Below are positions 1-8,925 of a DNA stretch of 38,012 nucleotides, in pieces (the stretch's first letter is position 1; each line of letters begins with the position of its first letter). The notes beneath the pieces are model-generated. The model was given only the letters and a program-made list of their open reading frames with translations. It was not told the DNA's origin and did not search any database. The translations under genes and the position numbers were made by a program. Location: contig JAEUIA010000042.1 in assembly GCA_016795245.1 (NCBI GenBank), positions 1 to 38,012 of the forward strand, in the 5' to 3' direction. This DNA comes from Planctomycetota bacterium. Its GTDB lineage: Bacteria > Planctomycetota > UBA1135 > GCA-002686595.

Positions 1-151
1 CGTGTCCGAAGGCTGCCAAGGTGTCGCCGCGGACGTGCGGCCGGCGCTCAAGTACGAAGAAGGCGCGAGCCTCACGATCGGTCGCGCGCAAGCGCAACTC
101 GCGAACGGCGAGCCGTTCGAGATCCTGGCGATCTTGCCGCCGCTCGCGTGA
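1..151 (+). CDS. 3' end of an unidentified protein (truncated by window edge)
   Basis: An open frame enters from the left edge (first full codon at base 2) and stops with TGA at 149-151, leaving about 49 codons. Third positions are almost all G or C, as in the confirmed genes of this window, so it is probably real coding sequence. The visible tail contains a Tyr-Glu-Glu-Gly turn and ends in a hydrophobic Ile-Leu-Ala-Ile-Leu-Pro-Pro-Leu-Ala. I do not recognise the family. The next gene starts 170 bases downstream on the same strand. Confidence 0.5.
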   Translation, partial: VSEGCQGVAADVRPALKYEEGASLTIGRAQAQLANGEPFEILAILPPLA

Positions 152-273
152 GCGGGTGCTTGTTCACCGGCGAAGGTAGGACGAGGAGCGCACGGGGGGA
201 CAGGCCTCCTTCCAGTCGGATCGGTCTGGCTTCTCGGCCTTGCGTTCGGCCCCTGTGCCAACCGCCGGGTCCG

Positions 274-281
274 GGTAGACT
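274..281 (+). promoter_or_regulatory. Candidate -10 element (GGTAGACT)
   Basis: GGTAGACT lies about 41-47 bases upstream of the FG-GAP gene. The same TAGACT hexamer precedes the dihydropyrimidinase gene (27040) and the aminotransferase gene (29876). No good -35 hexamer is visible at 16-18 bases, so this is only a candidate. Confidence 0.25.
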
Positions 282-321
282 GTAGAAGCGGGAAGCCGGC
301 AACCACGACAGGAAGGGGGAG

Positions 322-1998
322 ATGGTGATGACGATCCGGGTCACAGTCGCTTGTCTCTTGAGCCTGTGCAGCATTCTCGACGCAACGGCGGCGGCGCAAA
401 GGCAGGTCCAGAAGATCACAGGGCCGCCGGCAACTCCACAAACGAGCTTTGGTAGCCAGTCTGTGCTTGATGGAGATTGGGGGATGGTCACCGCACCGGG
501 GGTATCCCTGGGCACTGGCACCGTCCACGTCTACCACCATTTCAATGGCGCATGGCAGGCATCCCAACAGCTCTTCGCCAGTGATGCGCAGACCTCCGAT
601 TCATTCGGCCGGGCGATCGACATGGACGGAGACTGGGCTGTGATTGGGGCCTCGTCTTCCAACGGAGGCGCGTCCGTCAGCGGATCTGCTTACGTCTTCC
701 AACGCGTGGGCAACACCTGGATCGAACGGCAGAAACTGCTACCCAGTATCCCGCTGACGCAAATGCAGTTCGGGAGTGCGGTGGCCATCAAGAGCGACCG
801 CATCGTCATCGGCGCGTCGTTCGATTCCCTGACCGGTGCCCAAGTCGGATCCGCGTACGTTTATGAGCGGATCGGGTCGACTTGGATCGAGGTCGCGCGC
901 CTGCAGCCCAGCGACCTGTTGGGAGGTGCGTCCTTCGGCGTCACGGTGTCCATCGATGGTGACCGCGTGGCCTGCGGAACCAGCGGTGCCAGGGCAGCCT
1001 ACGTTTTTCAGAGGGCTCCCCAGGGCGGATGGAGCCTTCAACAGAAGCTGCCCTACACGGGCAACTCGCTCCAATTGACATGGAATTTCGGAGGGCGTGT
1101 GGTCCTGAACGGATCGACGCTATTCGTTTCATCAGAGGACACGGTCGGTGCCGCGATCCGGGGTGGGCGCACGTACGTATACGAAGAGGTCGGCGGCATT
1201 TGGACCTTGGTGCAGACCCTGACCTCACTCGACCTCGAGTCATCCGACCGCTTTGGAATCGTGGAATCGAAGGGTGAGTTGGCCGCCGGGGTCGCCGATG
1301 ACAAGGACAACGGCGTCGACTCCGGTTCAGCCTATCTGTTCCGTCGCACGCCCGCGGGCTGGGTTCAGATCGCCAAGGTCCTGCCCAACGACGGTCACTT
1401 CCAGCACTACTTCAACAGGACGCCCAACATCTCCGGGACGATGCTGATGGTCGGGGCGCCCGGGGACGACGAGGCCTGTCCTCCTGGGACCAATTGCGAG
1501 ACCGGCGCCGTGTACATCTTCGATCTCGCCCTCGACTCCGTCCAATACGGATCCTGCTCCACCAACTCGCCCTGCGCCAACGCCGACAATCATGGCGGAT
1601 GCCGCAACTCCAACGGTCGCGGCGCAGTCCTCCAAGCCTCCGGCTCCGGCAGCGTCGCCGCCGACGACCTCGTGCTCGAGGTGCGCGAGTTGCCTCCCTT
1701 CACGGCGACGATGATGTTCGTGGGGTCGGCGCAGGGAGCGGCGCCGCTCGGAAGTGGACAGCTCGTCGTGTTCGGCGGATCCCTCGGTCTGCATCGCCTG
1801 GGCGTGCAGTTCGCCGACGCGCAGGGAGTGATCGTTCGCCCTCCCGGGTTGGTGGCCTACTCACAGATCCTGGGCGGGTCCGCCGTGATCAGCGCGGGCC
1901 AGACCTGGAACCTGCAGTGCTGGTACCGCGACGTATTCTCGCCCTGCGGGATCACGAACAACCTCACGAACGGGTTGTCGGTCGCGTTCGGGCCGTAG
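322..1998 (+). CDS. Secreted FG-GAP repeat beta-propeller protein
   Basis: Secreted protein of about 558 residues. An N-terminal signal peptide (hydrophobic VACLLSLCSI near residues 8-17, Ala-rich cleavage region near 22-26) is followed by seven FG-GAP-type repeats. Each repeat starts with a Phe-Gly or equivalent, continues with a Gly-Asp or Gly-Ala-Ser turn, and ends in a Tyr-Val-Tyr/Phe strand plus a Trp. Seven copies fit a seven-bladed propeller. Residues about 400-558 form a separate module with paired cysteines (CSTNSPCANADNHGGC), a pattern I associate with planctomycete extracellular proteins. Known FG-GAP proteins bind ligands or act at the surface; no enzyme site is visible here. The purine-rich ribosome site at 311-321 is better spaced for the second ATG at 328 than for the ATG at 322, so the true start may be 328. 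Confidence 0.85.
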   Translation: MVMTIRVTVACLLSLCSILDATAAAQRQVQKITGPPATPQTSFGSQSVLDGDWGMVTAPGVSLGTGTVHVYHHFNGAWQASQQLFASDAQTSDSFGRAIDMDGDWAVIGASSSNGGASVSGSAYVFQRVGNTWIERQKLLPSIPLTQMQFGSAVAIKSDRIVIGASFDSLTGAQVGSAYVYERIGSTWIEVARLQPSDLLGGASFGVTVSIDGDRVACGTSGARAAYVFQRAPQGGWSLQQKLPYTGNSLQLTWNFGGRVVLNGSTLFVSSEDTVGAAIRGGRTYVYEEVGGIWTLVQTLTSLDLESSDRFGIVESKGELAAGVADDKDNGVDSGSAYLFRRTPAGWVQIAKVLPNDGHFQHYFNRTPNISGTMLMVGAPGDDEACPPGTNCETGAVYIFDLALDSVQYGSCSTNSPCANADNHGGCRNSNGRGAVLQASGSGSVAADDLVLEVRELPPFTATMMFVGSAQGAAPLGSGQLVVFGGSLGLHRLGVQFADAQGVIVRPPGLVAYSQILGGSAVISAGQTWNLQCWYRDVFSPCGITNNLTNGLSVAFGP

Positions 1999-2062
1999 CA
2001 GGCGGGAGAAGTCCGTCCGGCGCGCCGCGCGCAACGAAGGCGCTCACGCGCGAGAGCGTCGC

Positions 2063-3271
2063 TCAGGCCTGCTTCGGATCCTTGAGCGCCTTCTTGAACA
2101 AGTTGCCGAGGTTCGTGCCGATCGGTTTCGTGTCGTTGGCCTTCATCGCCGTGTCGATCACGCTCGTGTCGACCGAATCTTCCGACCCGATCAACGCACC
2201 GCGCGGATCCATGCGCGAGAGCGAGATGCGGCCTTGCTGCGTGTCGACGTTGATCACGCGCACGACGAGCTTCTGGCCGGGCTTGACGACGTCACTCGGA
2301 CGGCGCACGCGGTCATTCGCCAACTGACTGACGTGCACGAGGCCCTCGAGCCCCGGCTCCAACTCGACGAACGCGCCGAACTCCATCAAGCGCGTGACCT
2401 TGCCCTCGATCGTCGAATCCGGAGCGTACTTGCGCGCGGCGTCGGCCCACGGATCGGGCTCGAGTTGTTTCATGCCCAACCCGATGCGCTTCCCGCCGTC
2501 CTTGATCTCGAGGATCATCACGTCGACCGACTGGCCGGGTGAGAGCACCTCGGACGCTGTCTCGATCCTGCGGCGCGTCACGTTCGACACGTGCACCAAT
2601 CCCTCGACGCCGTTTCCGAGATCGACGAAGGCGCCGAACGGTTCGACGCGCGTGACCTTGCCCTTCACGACTTGACCGCTCGTGTACTTGCCGGCGACTT
2701 CCTTGCGCTCGGCCTCGCGCTCGGTTTCGAGCACGGCGCGGCGCGACAACAGGATGCGCTTCTTGCCCGGATCGACCTCGAGCACCTTGCACGTCAACAT
2801 CTGCGTCATGTACTGCGCCAGGTTGTCCTCGCGCGACAGCGACACCTGCGACGCCGGCATGAACGCCGACAGCGGACCGACCTTCAGCTCCAGCCCGCCC
2901 GTGTTTTGTCCGGTAACTTTCGCCTTCACGATCGAACCCGGCTGCACGTCGTCCCACGCCGCCAACACCTGCGCCGCCTTGCGCGACAGCTTCCACAGAT
3001 CGTCCTCGCGACCGTGCAGCGTGAAGTCGTGCACCTCGCCCACCTTCGGCGGCGTCTCGAACTCGCGCAGCGAGATCACGCCTTGCATGCGCGGACCGAT
3101 CTCGACGAACACGTCGTCGCCGGTGATGCCGACGATCATGCCGCGCTTCTGATCGCGCGCGACGGGTGCGCCGCGCTGCGGCAGGTCGATCTCCTGCAGG
3201 TTCATCCCGCCGAGGGCGTCTTCGATCTCGGCGGACAGGGGATCACTCTTTTTCGAACGGTCGGAACTCAT
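2063..3271 (-). CDS. S1 RNA-binding domain protein (ribosomal protein S1-like)
   Basis: 402-residue cytoplasmic RNA-binding protein with four S1 (OB-fold) repeats at about residues 43-98, 110-179, 198-268 and 285-353. Repeats 3 and 4 carry the classical core: G-K-V-T-R, F-G-A-F-V, G-L-V-H-V-S, then a G-(K/R)-I-x-L strand. Repeats 1 and 2 are more divergent, as is usual for the ribosome-docking repeats of S1. It is shorter than six-repeat proteobacterial S1 but close to the four-repeat forms of many other phyla. It may be the genome's S1 or a paralogue (RpsA-like translation or RNA-decay factor). ATG at 3271 is the first start; no clear Shine-Dalgarno precedes it. It lies 56 bases downstream of boxB on the same strand, with a possible own -10 (GCTATCCT, 3322-3315) in the gap. 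Confidence 0.85.
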   Translation of the reverse strand: MSSDRSKKSDPLSAEIEDALGGMNLQEIDLPQRGAPVARDQKRGMIVGITGDDVFVEIGPRMQGVISLREFETPPKVGEVHDFTLHGREDDLWKLSRKAAQVLAAWDDVQPGSIVKAKVTGQNTGGLELKVGPLSAFMPASQVSLSREDNLAQYMTQMLTCKVLEVDPGKKRILLSRRAVLETEREAERKEVAGKYTSGQVVKGKVTRVEPFGAFVDLGNGVEGLVHVSNVTRRRIETASEVLSPGQSVDVMILEIKDGGKRIGLGMKQLEPDPWADAARKYAPDSTIEGKVTRLMEFGAFVELEPGLEGLVHVSQLANDRVRRPSDVVKPGQKLVVRVINVDTQQGRISLSRMDPRGALIGSEDSVDTSVIDTAMKANDTKPIGTNLGNLFKKALKDPKQA

Positions 3272-3327
3272 GGGGGCTGCTGCAAGGGTTTCGGGTCGTG
3301 TGGAACAGCCCTAAAGGATAGCGCGGT

Positions 3328-4740
3328 CTACAGCCGCACGTACTCGAAGTCTTCGGCCTGGTTGTCGACACCCTTCGGCGGCGGCGCAATCCAGCCCGCG
3401 ATCTTGCCCGGCTTGTAGCAGGGCACCATCAGCGACTTGACGTACTGCTTGTCGGCGGCGGTCGGCAGCCACTTGTCAGCGTTCGCAAGCCACGTGCGCT
3501 CGTCGATCAGGTTGCCTTCGAGGTCGAAGCGCCCGGCGGCGTAGTCGCCGATCTTGCGGTTGAAACGCCTGTGCGGCAACGAGAAGCGGTAGGGGTTCTC
3601 ATAGCGTTCGCACACGCGATTCCAGTAGTCGATGCCCTTCAGGTTGTCCTTCACGTACTCGTCGCGCAGCACCTCGTTCATCGCGTTGCGCAACGCCACG
3701 TTCTCGTCGACCAGCTTGCCGTCGGTGAAGCGCGTCAGCGCGTACTCTTGATTCAAGGCCGTGTGTTCTTCCTGGCGGTCTTCGTACGCGCGGCCCTTCA
3801 AGCCGGCGCCGAAGAAGTTGGCCGAGTTGCTCGACACTTCCGCGCCGAACAGATCGGTCGAGGACGCCGACCAGAAGTTGATGTAGCGCTGGATGATCTC
3901 CATCGGGATCGCGCCGTACTGCTTCACGTCCTGGCCGGGATGTTCCTTCATCACCTGGCACGTGCGCTCGATCACGCGACCCACGCCGGTCTGTCCGACG
4001 AACATGTGGTGCGCCTCTTCGGTCAACATGAACCGACACGTGCGCGCCAGCGGATCGAAGCCCGACTCGGCCAGCGTCAACAACTGGAACTTGCCGTCGC
4101 GGTCCGTGAACATCGTGAAGCACAAGAACGACAGCCAATCCTCGCACGGCTCGTTGAAGGTCGAGAGGATGCGCGGGTGATCGGGGTTGCCCGAGCGGCG
4201 CTGCAAGAGCTCTTCGGCTTCTTCGCGGCCGTCGCGGCCGAAGTAGGTGTGCAGCAAGTACACCATCGCCCACAGGTGGCGGCCTTCTTCGACGTTGACC
4301 TGGAACAGGTTGCGCAGGTCGTACAGCGACGGTGCGGTGTGCCCGAGCAAACGCTGTTGCTCGACGCTGGCCGGCTCCGTGTCGCCTTGCGTCACGATCA
4401 AACGTCGCAACCAGTTGCGGTACTCGCCCGGCACCTGTTGCCACGCGTCTTCGCCCATGTGATCGCCGAAGCCGATCTTGCGGCCTTGTTGCTGCGGCTC
4501 GAGGAAGATGCCCCAGCGGTACTCGGGCATCTTGACGAAACCGAAGTTCGCCCAACCCGACGCGTCGACGCTGACCGCCGTGCGCAGGTAGATCTCCTTG
4601 GTGTTGAAATCCGTCGGACCCATCGAGTTCCACCACTCGATGTAGGACGGTTGCCACGCTTCGAGCGCGCGCTGCAGGCGCTTGTCGGAAGCGAGGTCGA
4701 CGTTGTTCGGGATCTTCTGGCTGTAGTCGATGCTGCTCAT
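3328..4740 (-). CDS. boxB: Benzoyl-CoA 2,3-epoxidase, oxygenase component BoxB
   Basis: 470-residue di-iron monooxygenase that converts benzoyl-CoA to 2,3-epoxybenzoyl-CoA in the aerobic CoA-dependent benzoate pathway. The length matches characterised BoxB (about 473). The di-iron ligand pattern is complete: Glu122, the E-x-x-H pair Glu152/His155 (V-E-E-G-R-H), Asp213 and the second E-x-x-H pair Glu242/His245 (T-E-E-A-H-H). This is a uniform +2 offset from the ligand numbers I recall for the Azoarcus enzyme. The open frame extends upstream, but the start at 4740 (MSSIDYSQKIP) gives the family N-terminus and lies 22 bases after the boxC stop, implying one transcript boxC-boxB. Its electron donor BoxA is not in this window. 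Confidence 0.95.
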   Translation of the reverse strand: MSSIDYSQKIPNNVDLASDKRLQRALEAWQPSYIEWWNSMGPTDFNTKEIYLRTAVSVDASGWANFGFVKMPEYRWGIFLEPQQQGRKIGFGDHMGEDAWQQVPGEYRNWLRRLIVTQGDTEPASVEQQRLLGHTAPSLYDLRNLFQVNVEEGRHLWAMVYLLHTYFGRDGREEAEELLQRRSGNPDHPRILSTFNEPCEDWLSFLCFTMFTDRDGKFQLLTLAESGFDPLARTCRFMLTEEAHHMFVGQTGVGRVIERTCQVMKEHPGQDVKQYGAIPMEIIQRYINFWSASSTDLFGAEVSSNSANFFGAGLKGRAYEDRQEEHTALNQEYALTRFTDGKLVDENVALRNAMNEVLRDEYVKDNLKGIDYWNRVCERYENPYRFSLPHRRFNRKIGDYAAGRFDLEGNLIDERTWLANADKWLPTAADKQYVKSLMVPCYKPGKIAGWIAPPPKGVDNQAEDFEYVRL

Positions 4741-4762
4741 GTGCTTTGGCCTCGTGTGGGGA

Positions 4763-6424
4763 TCAGGTGCGTTCGAAGCGGAATTCAGCCTTGTGCGGCG
4801 TGCCGTAGCAGGTGAGCGCACCGCGCTCGCCGACGGCGTTGGGGCGTTGGAAGATCCAGTTCTGCCAGGCGGACAAGCGCCCGAAGATCTTGGTCTCCAT
4901 CGTTTCGGGGCCGGCGAAGCGCAAGTTGGCTTCCATGCCGGTCAGGGCGTCGGGTGAGAACGCGGCGCGCTCTTCCAGCGCGAGACGCAGTTCGTCTTCC
5001 CAATCGATGTCATCGGGTGCGAAGGTCGCGAGGCCGAGTTCGTCGGCGGTCGCGGCATCGAAGGTGCCTTTGTTCGCGAGCACGACATCCGTCTGCTCGG
5101 GCGTGCCGAGGAAGCGCGTCTGCAAGCGCGAGATGCCGTTCGACATCGGATAGAGCCCCTTGTTCGAGGCGGTGATGCCGAAGGTGACCTTGGCGTTCTC
5201 GTCGTTGAGCACGTACGAGCGATCGCAAGCCAAGAGCAGTTCGAGGAAGGTACCCACCCAGACGGTGCCGCCGTCGGCGATCGCGTACAGGCTCTTCGCG
5301 GACAGGTCCACGCGCTTCAGCACGCGCCGCACCAGGTGTTGCGTCTCGCGCACGAACCAGTGATCGCTGGTGGCGAGCAGCGCATCGGTCTTCGTCAGCG
5401 TCTCGACGGATCCCTTGGCGCGCACCAGCACGAGTCCGACGTCCAGGTGATTCATGCGCAGGCGACAGATGGCGTCGTCCAACTCGCGCATGGCGCGCAG
5501 GATCCACCACTGGTTGCCCTCGCTGAAGGCCTTTTCGGCTGTTTCCGCGCACTTTTCGGGCGCCTTGATCTCGAGTTCCGCCGTGCGTGCCTGGTCGTCG
5601 ATCGTGAACTCGACGTAGGTGTAGGCGAGCTTGCGCCCGTTCGAAACCGGCGTCTCCTTGGGCTCGACCGCGTCGAGCTCGACGCCCTGCGTGCCGCGCG
5701 CTTTGACCGTGTCGGCCAGCTTGCGCGCGCGCTCGTTCACGCCTTCCTGCCAGCGCGAGAGCGGCAGCAGCGCATCGACCAGATTCCATTCGACGGCGCG
5801 CTTGCCCTTGATGCCTTCGGCGACGGTCGAGAACACGTCGCAGCGATCGCGGCGGATCTTGCGCTTGTCGGCGATGCGCGTCAGGCCGCCCGTGCCGGGC
5901 AACACGCCGAGCAACGGCACTTCGGGGAAAGACACCGCGCTGTTGCGGTCGTCGACGAGCACGATGTCGTCGCACGCGAGCGCCAGCTCGTAGCCGCCGC
6001 CCGAAGCGGTGCCGTTCAACGCCGCGATGAACTTGATGCCGCTGTTGTGACTGGCGTCCTCGATCCCGAGACGCGTCTCGTTCGTGTACTTGCAGAAGTT
6101 GACTTTGAACGCGTGGCTGGACGTGCGCAGCATCACGATGTTCGCGCCGGCGCAGAAGACGCGATCGAGCGCACCCGTGACGATCACGCAGCGGACTTCC
6201 GGATGTTCGAAGCGCAAGCGCTGGATCGCGTCGTTCAATTCGACGTCGACGCCGATGTCGTAGCTGTTGAGCTTCAGCTCGTAGCCGTCGCGTTCGCCCG
6301 CCGTCGGATCGACGTTCATCGTGAGCGTGGCGATGTCCTTCGAGGTGCTGAGCTTCCAGTGCTTGTAGCGCTTGGGATGCGTCTGGAAGTGGACGGGCGG
6401 GCGTGCTGTTTCAGTGGCGGCCAT
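4763..6424 (-). CDS. boxC: 2,3-Epoxybenzoyl-CoA dihydrolase (ring-cleaving) BoxC
   Basis: 553-residue enzyme of the crotonase (enoyl-CoA hydratase) superfamily. It opens the ring of 2,3-epoxybenzoyl-CoA hydrolytically to 3,4-dehydroadipyl-CoA semialdehyde and formate. Two crotonase-like halves are visible. The N-terminal half has the CoA oxyanion motifs V-F-C-A-G-A-N-I near residue 88 and the helix G-T-A-S-G-G-G-Y-E-L-A-L-A-C. The C-terminal half has A-D-G-G-T-V-W-V-G-T-F-L-E and L-L-L-A-C-D. Length fits BoxC (about 555). The start at 6424 (MAATETARPPV) removes 34 upstream codons that lie in the promoter region. It is the first gene of the minus-strand box unit, divergent from the boxR-type regulator. 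Confidence 0.95.
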   Translation of the reverse strand: MAATETARPPVHFQTHPKRYKHWKLSTSKDIATLTMNVDPTAGERDGYELKLNSYDIGVDVELNDAIQRLRFEHPEVRCVIVTGALDRVFCAGANIVMLRTSSHAFKVNFCKYTNETRLGIEDASHNSGIKFIAALNGTASGGGYELALACDDIVLVDDRNSAVSFPEVPLLGVLPGTGGLTRIADKRKIRRDRCDVFSTVAEGIKGKRAVEWNLVDALLPLSRWQEGVNERARKLADTVKARGTQGVELDAVEPKETPVSNGRKLAYTYVEFTIDDQARTAELEIKAPEKCAETAEKAFSEGNQWWILRAMRELDDAICRLRMNHLDVGLVLVRAKGSVETLTKTDALLATSDHWFVRETQHLVRRVLKRVDLSAKSLYAIADGGTVWVGTFLELLLACDRSYVLNDENAKVTFGITASNKGLYPMSNGISRLQTRFLGTPEQTDVVLANKGTFDAATADELGLATFAPDDIDWEDELRLALEERAAFSPDALTGMEANLRFAGPETMETKIFGRLSAWQNWIFQRPNAVGERGALTCYGTPHKAEFRFERT

Positions 6425-6479
6425 CGTGGGTTCTGCGATCCTGGGCTGCGGGGAATCGGGCGGGCGCGAGGGGAAGGGG

Positions 6480-6531
6480 TTGAGAATTATACTTCCCAAG
6501 TCGATACGATATGGGCATGATAGCACTCATG
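6480..6531. promoter_or_regulatory. Divergent box promoter region with operator-like palindrome
   Basis: The 136-base gap between boxC and the regulator contains an AT-rich island in otherwise very GC-rich DNA. On the minus strand a perfect TATAAT sits at 6491-6486, about 62 bases before the boxC ATG. No TTGACA-like -35 is present at the right distance, which suggests activated or regulated transcription. On the plus strand TTGAGA (6480-6485) and TACGAT (6505-6510) could serve the regulator gene with long (19-base) spacing. A perfect inverted repeat CATGA-TAGCAC-TCATG spans 6516-6531, just upstream of the boxC -10. It is the obvious candidate operator for the BoxR-type protein. Confidence 0.45.
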
Positions 6532-6560
6532 TGCCTCCCTGCCAAGCCCGACCACCCCGC

Positions 6561-7304
6561 ATGATCGACCGCCAACGCCTCCTGGACGAATTGGGCTCCC
6601 GCCTGCGCGCCGCGCGCACCCAGGCCGCCTTGAGCGTCTCTGATCTGGCGCGCGAAGCCGGGGTCAGCCGCCGCTACGTGACCGAGGCCGAGGCCGGCCG
6701 CGCCAATCTCTCGGTCGTCAAGCTGGCCGAACTGGCGCACGCGCTGGGCATTCCGCTCGCGGATCTGTGCCGCATTCAGGTTTCGAAGTCGATCGAGCGC
6801 GTGGCGTTGATCGGCTTGCGCGGCGCGGGCAAGTCGACGATCGGTCCGCGGCTCGCCCAGGAATTCGACGCGCCCTTCATCGAACTCGACCGGCGCGTGG
6901 AGGAAGCCGCCGGCATGGACCTGTCCGAGATCTTCAACGTGCACGGCGAGGCCGGTTTCCACCGCTTTGAAAGCGAAGCGCTCGAGCGCGTGCTGTCCGA
7001 GGGCGAACGCGTCGTGCTCGCGGCCGGCGGTTCGATCGTGACCAGCCCGCAGAGCTTTCGGCGCTTGCTGTCGTCGTGCCGCACGGTGTGGCTGCGCGCC
7101 GATCCCGCCGATCACTTCCAACGCGTGATCGACCAGGGCGACTTGCGCCCGATGCGCGATCGCCCGCGCGCGATGGCCGAGCTCGAAGCGCTGCTCGCCG
7201 CGCGCGAGAACGACTACCGCCGCGCCGAGATCGAAATCGAAACCAGCGGTCGCGACGTGGACGCGACGGTCGCCGAGATCGTCGAGCGCCTGCAGACCTA
7301 TTGA
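6561..7304 (+). CDS. boxR: BoxR-type regulator: XRE helix-turn-helix fused to shikimate-kinase-like domain
   Basis: 247-residue transcriptional regulator. Residues about 13-68 form a Cro/C1-type helix-turn-helix (S-V-S-D-L-A-R-E-A-G-V-S-R-R-Y-V-T-E-A-E-A-G). Residues about 80-245 resemble shikimate kinase with an intact P-loop G85-L-R-G-A-G-K-S-T93. The characterised BoxR proteins have this same fusion; the kinase-like domain senses benzoyl-CoA and the protein represses the box genes. Divergent placement against boxC supports that role. ATG at 6561 starts the helix-turn-helix module directly; the longer open frame upstream overlaps the promoter. It ends 4 bases before the convergent metal permease gene. 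Confidence 0.9.
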   Translation: MIDRQRLLDELGSRLRAARTQAALSVSDLAREAGVSRRYVTEAEAGRANLSVVKLAELAHALGIPLADLCRIQVSKSIERVALIGLRGAGKSTIGPRLAQEFDAPFIELDRRVEEAAGMDLSEIFNVHGEAGFHRFESEALERVLSEGERVVLAAGGSIVTSPQSFRRLLSSCRTVWLRADPADHFQRVIDQGDLRPMRDRPRAMAELEALLAARENDYRRAEIEIETSGRDVDATVAEIVERLQTY

Positions 7305-7308
7305 GCGC

Positions 7309-8208
7309 TCAGCGGCGAGCGGCGGCGAACCCCGGCAACAGCGTCAGCGCCGCCGCCGCCACGACCGAGGCTCCGAGCGGCAAATCCAGCTCGAAGCTGA
7401 TCACCACGCCCAGCAGCACGGCGAGCGCTCCGAATCCGCCGGCGAACACGAAGTACTGCGTCATCGAGCGCGACCACGACCGTGCCGCGAGCGGCGGCAG
7501 CACCAGCAAGCCGAACAACATCGTCGGACCCAAAGTCATCGTGCCCACCGCCACGACCAGACCGATGATGACGTTGAGCAACAACTCGAAGGAACCTGCG
7601 CGCTTTGCGAGCACGCGCGCCGTCTCGCGGTCGTAGCTCACGAGCACCAGATCGCGGTGAAACCACACGAACGCGAGCAAGGCGGCGCCCAGCACGACAG
7701 CGAGTGTCTCGAACTCGTGCAAGCCGACGCCGAGCACTTCGCCGGTCAAGAGTTCGTCGGCGTGGCCCTTGCCGATCGGGGACAAGCGCCCGAACAAGTA
7801 CGTCGCCGCATTGGCGATGGCGAACGCCGCTGCCACGCGACCGATCTCCGAACCGTGCGAGCGCCGCCCCGTCCAGACCAGGGCCGCCAGGCCCGCGAAC
7901 GTGAACGCCGCGGCCCACGCGAGGTGGTAGTTCATCGCCGCGTGCGAACCGCTCAATGCGTCGGCCGCGCTCACGTCGCCCAGGCCGATGTGCTCGATCC
8001 ACCACGGCAAGAGCACGAAACCGAACACCACGCCGGCGGTGGCGAACTGCGGCAGCGCGATGCCCTGGAAGCTCGTGCGCCGCACGGCCAGGAAGACGCC
8101 CGCGATCGGACACGCGATGCCGGCGGCGAACGCAGCCGCGAGCGCCCAGCGAAAGAGGCTGATGCGATCGGCCCACGAAACGTCGGCCAGAGAATCGTCG
8201 AAGAGCAT
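7309..8208 (-). CDS. znuB: Metal ABC transporter permease (ZnuB/MntB family)
   Basis: 299-residue integral membrane protein of the ABC-3 family, which imports Zn2+ or Mn2+. It shows about eight hydrophobic segments and the conserved stretch G-T-M-T-L-G-P-T-M-L-F-G-L-L-V-L-P-P near the C-terminal half. The N-terminal R-R-T-S-F-Q-G-I-A-L-P-Q matches the permease signature (usually R-R-x-S-L-x-G-D-A-L-S-H); the usual His is Gln here. Start ATG at 8208 overlaps the ATPase stop by one base (TGATG), so translation is coupled. The frame extends farther upstream, but that part lies inside the ATPase gene. Metal specificity cannot be read from the sequence; zinc is inferred from the neighbours. Confidence 0.9.
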   Translation of the reverse strand: MLFDDSLADVSWADRISLFRWALAAAFAAGIACPIAGVFLAVRRTSFQGIALPQFATAGVVFGFVLLPWWIEHIGLGDVSAADALSGSHAAMNYHLAWAAAFTFAGLAALVWTGRRSHGSEIGRVAAAFAIANAATYLFGRLSPIGKGHADELLTGEVLGVGLHEFETLAVVLGAALLAFVWFHRDLVLVSYDRETARVLAKRAGSFELLLNVIIGLVVAVGTMTLGPTMLFGLLVLPPLAARSWSRSMTQYFVFAGGFGALAVLLGVVISFELDLPLGASVVAAAALTLLPGFAAARR

Positions 8209-8915
8209 CAGCGTTCCTCGCCGCCGTGTGCCGCGTACAACTCGTCGAGGCGTTCGGGAGCGAGCAGCGTCCGTGCATCGCCGGCCTGGACCTTGCCGTC
8301 CGCGACCCACAAGCAGCCCTGCACCGCGTCGCGCACCATGCCGATCTGGTGGCTGACGAGCAGGATCGCCAGACCTTGCTCGCGGTTGAGTTCCAAGAGC
8401 AACTCGAGGATGTGCGCCTCTGCGCCACGATCGACGCCGCTGGTCGGTTCATCGAGCAACAAGAGGCGCGGTCGCATCATCAACGCGCGCGCGATCAAGA
8501 CGCGTTGACGCTGACCGCCGGACAGGGCCGAGAACGCGGTACGGGCGCTGTCCCCGAGGCCGACGCGCGCGAGTGAGGCCTGTGCCAGATCGCGCTCGGC
8601 GCGCGGCAGAGACCGCCAACCCTTCAGCCGACCGTACGCGCCCATGTGGACGACTTCCTCGACAGTGAGCGGGAAGATCGGATCGAGCGTCTCGCGCTGC
8701 GGCACGTAGCCCACGGCTCCGTGCGCGCGTTCCACGCGGCCCGCGAGCGGCGGAATCAGGCCCAAAATGCCGCGAAAAAGCGTCGTTTTCCCGGCGCCGT
8801 TGGGACCGACGATCCCGAGGAAGGCGCCGCTCTCGACATCCAGGTTCACGTCGGCCACGACGGTGCGCCCGGCGTAGCCGAAGGCTGCGTGCTCGAGTCT
8901 CAAGAGGCTCGTCAT
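8208..8915 (-). CDS. znuC: Metal ABC transporter ATP-binding protein (ZnuC family)
   Basis: 235-residue ATPase powering the adjacent permease. Walker A G-P-N-G-A-G-K-T-T (about residues 37-45), Q-loop V-P-Q-R-E (about 71), ABC signature L-S-G-G-Q-R-Q-R, Walker B L-L-L-L-D-E-P and switch histidine in V-S-H-Q are all intact. The order binding protein-ATPase-permease is the usual one for Zn/Mn uptake operons. It starts 10 bases after the binding-protein stop and its own stop overlaps the permease start. Confidence 0.92.
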   Translation of the reverse strand: MTSLLRLEHAAFGYAGRTVVADVNLDVESGAFLGIVGPNGAGKTTLFRGILGLIPPLAGRVERAHGAVGYVPQRETLDPIFPLTVEEVVHMGAYGRLKGWRSLPRAERDLAQASLARVGLGDSARTAFSALSGGQRQRVLIARALMMRPRLLLLDEPTSGVDRGAEAHILELLLELNREQGLAILLVSHQIGMVRDAVQGCLWVADGKVQAGDARTLLAPERLDELYAAHGGEER

Positions 8916-8925
8916 CGCTCGCGGC

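Noticed and set aside
1999..2062. Terminator between the convergent FG-GAP and S1 genes
   Set aside because: Only a weak 5-bp CGCTC/GAGCG pairing is present, with no T-run.
3571..6520. Two long plus-strand open frames (3571-4815 and 5336-6520) opposite boxB and boxC
   Set aside because: They lie wholly antisense to recognised enzymes, and the translations are His/Arg/Val-rich with no family features.
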